From Asticcacaulis sp. AND118 (GTDB lineage Bacteria > Pseudomonadota > Alphaproteobacteria > Caulobacterales > Caulobacteraceae), in NCBI RefSeq assembly GCF_020535245.1, contig NZ_CP084910.1, positions 968,501 to 1,032,500 on the forward strand: a DNA stretch of 64,000 bases. The letters run 5' to 3'. Each line of letters starts with the position of its first letter. Within the stretch, counting starts at the first letter, position 1. The notes beneath the pieces are model-generated. The model was not told the DNA's origin and did not search any database. It was given only the letters and a program-made list of their open reading frames with translations. A program made the position numbers and the translations under genes. Of this stretch, positions 61,388-64,000 are shown one piece after another.

Positions 61388-63625
61388 ATGGAATGCTTCA
61401 AAACCGAACTCGACGCCGACGGCATCCTGCTCTGCACCTTCGACGTGCCCGGCAAGACGATGAACACCTTCACCAAGCAGGCGCTGGCCGACCTTTTGTC
61501 GATCGCCGAGCGCGCCAAGGCCGAGGCCGATATCAAGGGCGTGGTGATCACCTCAGGCAAGACGACCGGTTTCTGCGCCGGCGCGGACCTTGAGGAAATG
61601 CTGGGTGGCGCGTGGGAGGCGAAATCCGACCCGAATGATCCCGAAGGCGCGCTGAAGGCCGGCTTTACCGCTGCCTTTGAGATGAACCGCGTCTATCGCG
61701 CGCTGGAAACCTGCGGCAAACCGGTGGCCGTAGCTCTGAACGGTCTGGCGCTGGGCGGCGGTCTGGAACTGGCGCTCGCCTGCCACTATCGCGTGCTCAA
61801 TGACGGGCCGAAAACCCAGGTCGGCCTGCCGGAAATCAAGATCGGCCTTTTCCCCGGCGGCGGCGGTTCGCAGCGCCTGACACGCCTGATCGGCGCGCAG
61901 GCCGCGCTGATGGCCATGTCGGAAGGCAAGAGCTTCAAGCCGAAGGACGCGCTGGCCGCCGGCATCGTGCACGAGGTCGTGCCGGTCGGTCAGGAGGTCG
62001 AGGCGGCCAAAAACTGGATCAAGACCACTTTAGAAAAAGGGGGGGGCGCTCCGTACGCCCTGTGGGACAAGAAGGAGTATAAGCTGCCCGGTGGCGGGCC
62101 CTACCATCCGGCGGGCGCGCAGATCTTCATCATGGCCAATGCCCTGCTGCGCAAGCAGTCCTATGGCAATTATCCCGCCGTGGTGAACCTGATGCGCGCC
62201 GTCTACGAAGGGCTGCAACTGCCGTTCGACAGCGCCATCAAGGTCGAGAGCCGCTACTTCGTCAACACCCTGCAAACCCCGCAGGCCAAGGCGATGATCC
62301 GCACCTTCTTCTTCTCCATGCAGCAACTGGGCAAGGGCTCCGGCCGTCCGGCGGGCGTGCCGAAGACCGACCCCAAGCAGGTGGCCGTGCTCGGCGCGGG
62401 CATGATGGGCGCGGGTATCGCCTACGTTTCAGCGCAGGCGGGGATCAAGGTCATCCTGATCGACCGCGATCAGGCCTCCGCCGACAAGGGCAAGGCGCAC
62501 TGCGAAGGGCTGGTTAAAAAGGCCGTGTCGCGCGGCAAGCTGACCCCGGAAAAGGCGCAGAGATTGCTGGACCTGATCGTGCCCACGCCGGACTATACGC
62601 AGATTGCCGGTTCCGATCTGGTGGTCGAAGCCGTGTTTGAAAACACCGAACTGAAGGAGAAGGTTACCAAGGACGCCGAGGCCCAGCTCTATACGGGCGA
62701 TAAGGCCGAAACGGCGATCTTCGGCACCAATACATCGACCATCCCCATCTCGCTGCTGGCCAAGGCCTCGGTCGATGCGTCCAAATTCATCGGCATCCAC
62801 TTCTTCTCGCCGGTCGACAAGATGATGCTGGTCGAGATCATCCGCGGCAAGGAGACCTCGGACGAGACGCTGGCCAAGGCGATCGATTACGTGCTGAAGA
62901 TCCGCAAGACGCCGATCGTCGTCAACGATGCGCGCTTCTTCTACGCCAACCGCTGCTTCATCCCGTTCACCGCCGAAGGCCTGCACCTGTGGGCCGAAGG
63001 CTATGCCCCGGCCCTGATCGACAATGTCGGTCGCGCCACGGGGATGCCGCGCGGGCCGCTGGAGATGATGGACGACGTGGCGCTTGACCTGCTGGTCAAG
63101 ATCACCTCCGAAACCGCCAAGGCCATGGGCGACGCCTATGTGCCCATCCCCGGCGAAAAGGAGGTGGCGCAGATGGTCGCCGATGGGCGTCTGGGCCGCA
63201 AGAACAACAAGGGCTTCTACGACTATCCGGAAGCCGGCGGCACCAAGACCCTGTGGCCGGGCCTGTCTGAGAAGTTCACCGTCACAGTGGACGACTCGAC
63301 TCCGGAACTGGTCGAGGAAATCCGCAAGCGCCTGCTGTATATTCAGGCAGTGACGGCGGCGCGCTGCTTCGAGGAGGGCGTCATTACCGATCCGCGCGAA
63401 GCCGATGTCGGTTCAATCCTCGGCTGGGGCTTCGCGCCGTGGTCGGGCGGGATCGTCTCGCTGATCGACGCCATCGGAACGGCCAGGTTCGTCGAGGAAC
63501 TGGATGCGCTGGCGGCCAAGCACGGCGACCGCTTCGCTCCGCCGCAACTGTTGCGCGACATGGCCGCGAAGGGCGAGACCTTCTACGGACGCTTCGGCAA
63601 GACCGACGAGGCGAAGGCGGCTTAA
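61388..63625 (+). CDS. Enoyl-CoA hydratase/3-hydroxyacyl-CoA dehydrogenase (FadB/FadJ-like)
   Basis: ATG 61388 gives 745 residues; an in-frame start at 61274 would lie inside the thiolase gene. The N-terminal crotonase domain has G-F-C-A-G-A-D-L and G-G-G-L-E-L-A-L-A-C with the two catalytic Glu (E-I-K-I-G-L-F-P). From about residue 332 the dehydrogenase begins with V-A-V-L-G-A-G-M-M-G-A-G, then H-F-F-S-P-V-D. It forms the beta-oxidation complex with the thiolase. Confidence 0.95.
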   Translation: MECFKTELDADGILLCTFDVPGKTMNTFTKQALADLLSIAERAKAEADIKGVVITSGKTTGFCAGADLEEMLGGAWEAKSDPNDPEGALKAGFTAAFEMNRVYRALETCGKPVAVALNGLALGGGLELALACHYRVLNDGPKTQVGLPEIKIGLFPGGGGSQRLTRLIGAQAALMAMSEGKSFKPKDALAAGIVHEVVPVGQEVEAAKNWIKTTLEKGGGAPYALWDKKEYKLPGGGPYHPAGAQIFIMANALLRKQSYGNYPAVVNLMRAVYEGLQLPFDSAIKVESRYFVNTLQTPQAKAMIRTFFFSMQQLGKGSGRPAGVPKTDPKQVAVLGAGMMGAGIAYVSAQAGIKVILIDRDQASADKGKAHCEGLVKKAVSRGKLTPEKAQRLLDLIVPTPDYTQIAGSDLVVEAVFENTELKEKVTKDAEAQLYTGDKAETAIFGTNTSTIPISLLAKASVDASKFIGIHFFSPVDKMMLVEIIRGKETSDETLAKAIDYVLKIRKTPIVVNDARFFYANRCFIPFTAEGLHLWAEGYAPALIDNVGRATGMPRGPLEMMDDVALDLLVKITSETAKAMGDAYVPIPGEKEVAQMVADGRLGRKNNKGFYDYPEAGGTKTLWPGLSEKFTVTVDDSTPELVEEIRKRLLYIQAVTAARCFEEGVITDPREADVGSILGWGFAPWSGGIVSLIDAIGTARFVEELDALAAKHGDRFAPPQLLRDMAAKGETFYGRFGKTDEAKAA

Positions 63626-63646
63626 ACCACCTCAGGCAGAACATTG

Positions 63647-63676
63647 AAAGAGGGGGTCATTTTGGCTCCCTCTTTT
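63647..63676 (+). terminator. Possible terminator after the beta-oxidation operon
   Basis: AAAGAGGG (63647-63654) pairs with CCCTCTTT (63668-63675), extended by two pairs, with a 9-nt loop. Only a few T residues follow. Confidence 0.45.
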
Positions 63677-63693
63677 GGTTTGGGTGAGACGCA

Positions 63694-64000
63694 TTGAAAC
63701 ATCTGGTAATTTTTCTGCACGGTGTAGGCTCGTGTGGCGCGGACATGATCGGTCTGGGGCGGCACTGGGCTGAAGTCCTGCCGGATACGGCGTTTGCGGC
63801 ACCTGATGGACCCGATCCTTTCGACATGTATGCGCAGGCCAGCGGACGTCAGTGGTTTTCGGTCAAGAGCGTGACGGTGGAGAACCGTGCGCAACGCCTT
63901 GTCGAGGCGCGTGAGGCCTTCGATGCGACCCTGCGGCACATTATGACAGAACGGGGCATAGATGATCCGGCACGGGTGGCGCTGGTCGGGTTTTCGCAAG
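63694..64000 (+). CDS. Carboxylesterase/phospholipase-like alpha/beta hydrolase (3' end outside window)
   Basis: A frame opening at TTG 63694 (in-frame stop just before it) runs to the window edge with 102 complete codons. It reads K-H-L-V-I-F-L-H-G-V-G-S, then A-A-P-D-G-P-D-P, and ends in V-A-L-V-G-F-S-Q. The first block is the oxyanion loop, and G-F-S-Q is the start of the nucleophile elbow G-F-S-Q-G of YpfH-type esterases. The last base begins the next codon. Confidence 0.75.
   Translation, partial: MKHLVIFLHGVGSCGADMIGLGRHWAEVLPDTAFAAPDGPDPFDMYAQASGRQWFSVKSVTVENRAQRLVEAREAFDATLRHIMTERGIDDPARVALVGFSQ

Noticed and set aside
59962-61560. 532-codon frame antisense to the thiolase
   Set aside because: Crosses the end of one gene and the start of another; Arg/His-rich shadow composition.

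Overview
The window reads as chromosomal DNA of a free-living Caulobacterales alphaproteobacterium, most like Asticcacaulis. The basis is: high-GC codon use, a long TonB-dependent receptor with its own terminator, a HisKA_2-type histidine kinase beside a csbD-like stress gene, sugar and polymer catabolism genes, and many short palindromic repeats between genes. This is inference from gene content; there is no rRNA to confirm it.

Layout. 1-12.4 kb: end of a beta-helix protein, S9 peptidase, class A beta-lactamase, glutaminase, an internally repeated unknown protein, a ParDE-type toxin-antitoxin pair, SelO, NhaA, a TonB receptor and a DUF883 protein. 12.4-23 kb: a small membrane gene broken by palindromes, a FATP-type acyl-CoA synthetase, csbD, a sensor kinase, a phospholipase D/EEP operon, MFS and XRE genes, an SDR, and a glutaredoxin-MauE fusion facing a merR remnant. 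22.74-23.78 kb: an AT-rich island with one unknown gene. 23.9-38.9 kb: thiC with a TPP riboswitch, unknown envelope proteins, an M50 protease, a frameshifted lipoprotein, a soluble MCP-Cache protein next to the putrescine genes puuB/puuA, an MscS channel, a SPOUT methyltransferase and a multi-span membrane protein. 39-46.5 kb: GH27 alpha-galactosidase, a thiolase and the methylcitrate cycle prpBCD. 46.6-52.3 kb: hybrid kinase, tRNA-Lys and tRNA-Arg, XRE regulator, a membrane LuxR-type gene with a nested coding frame, a likely structured RNA and an Hpt protein. 52.3-64 kb: ferredoxin, S1/P1 nuclease, Nudix, LysR, GNAT, a qorB/HxlR pair, De Ley-Doudoroff galactonate genes, fatty-acid beta-oxidation thiolase plus multifunctional enzyme, and the start of an esterase.

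Metabolic links. The GH27 enzyme would release galactose, and the lactonase-dgoK-dgoA operon would take galactonate to pyruvate and glyceraldehyde 3-phosphate; galactose dehydrogenase and galactonate dehydratase are not in the window. Thiolases, acyl-CoA synthetase and prpBCD together suit growth on fatty acids, including odd-chain ones that yield propionyl-CoA.

Most unusual signals. First, a 44-bp palindrome family with at least four copies: two are read in frame inside genes, one sits directly before a LysR start, and one lies in a broken small gene. Second, a LuxR-type membrane regulator whose linker overlaps an out-of-frame, internally duplicated coding region bounded by a C7 run and a TTTAAAA slippery heptamer. 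Third, an AT-rich gene inserted where a MerR-type regulator has been cut off.
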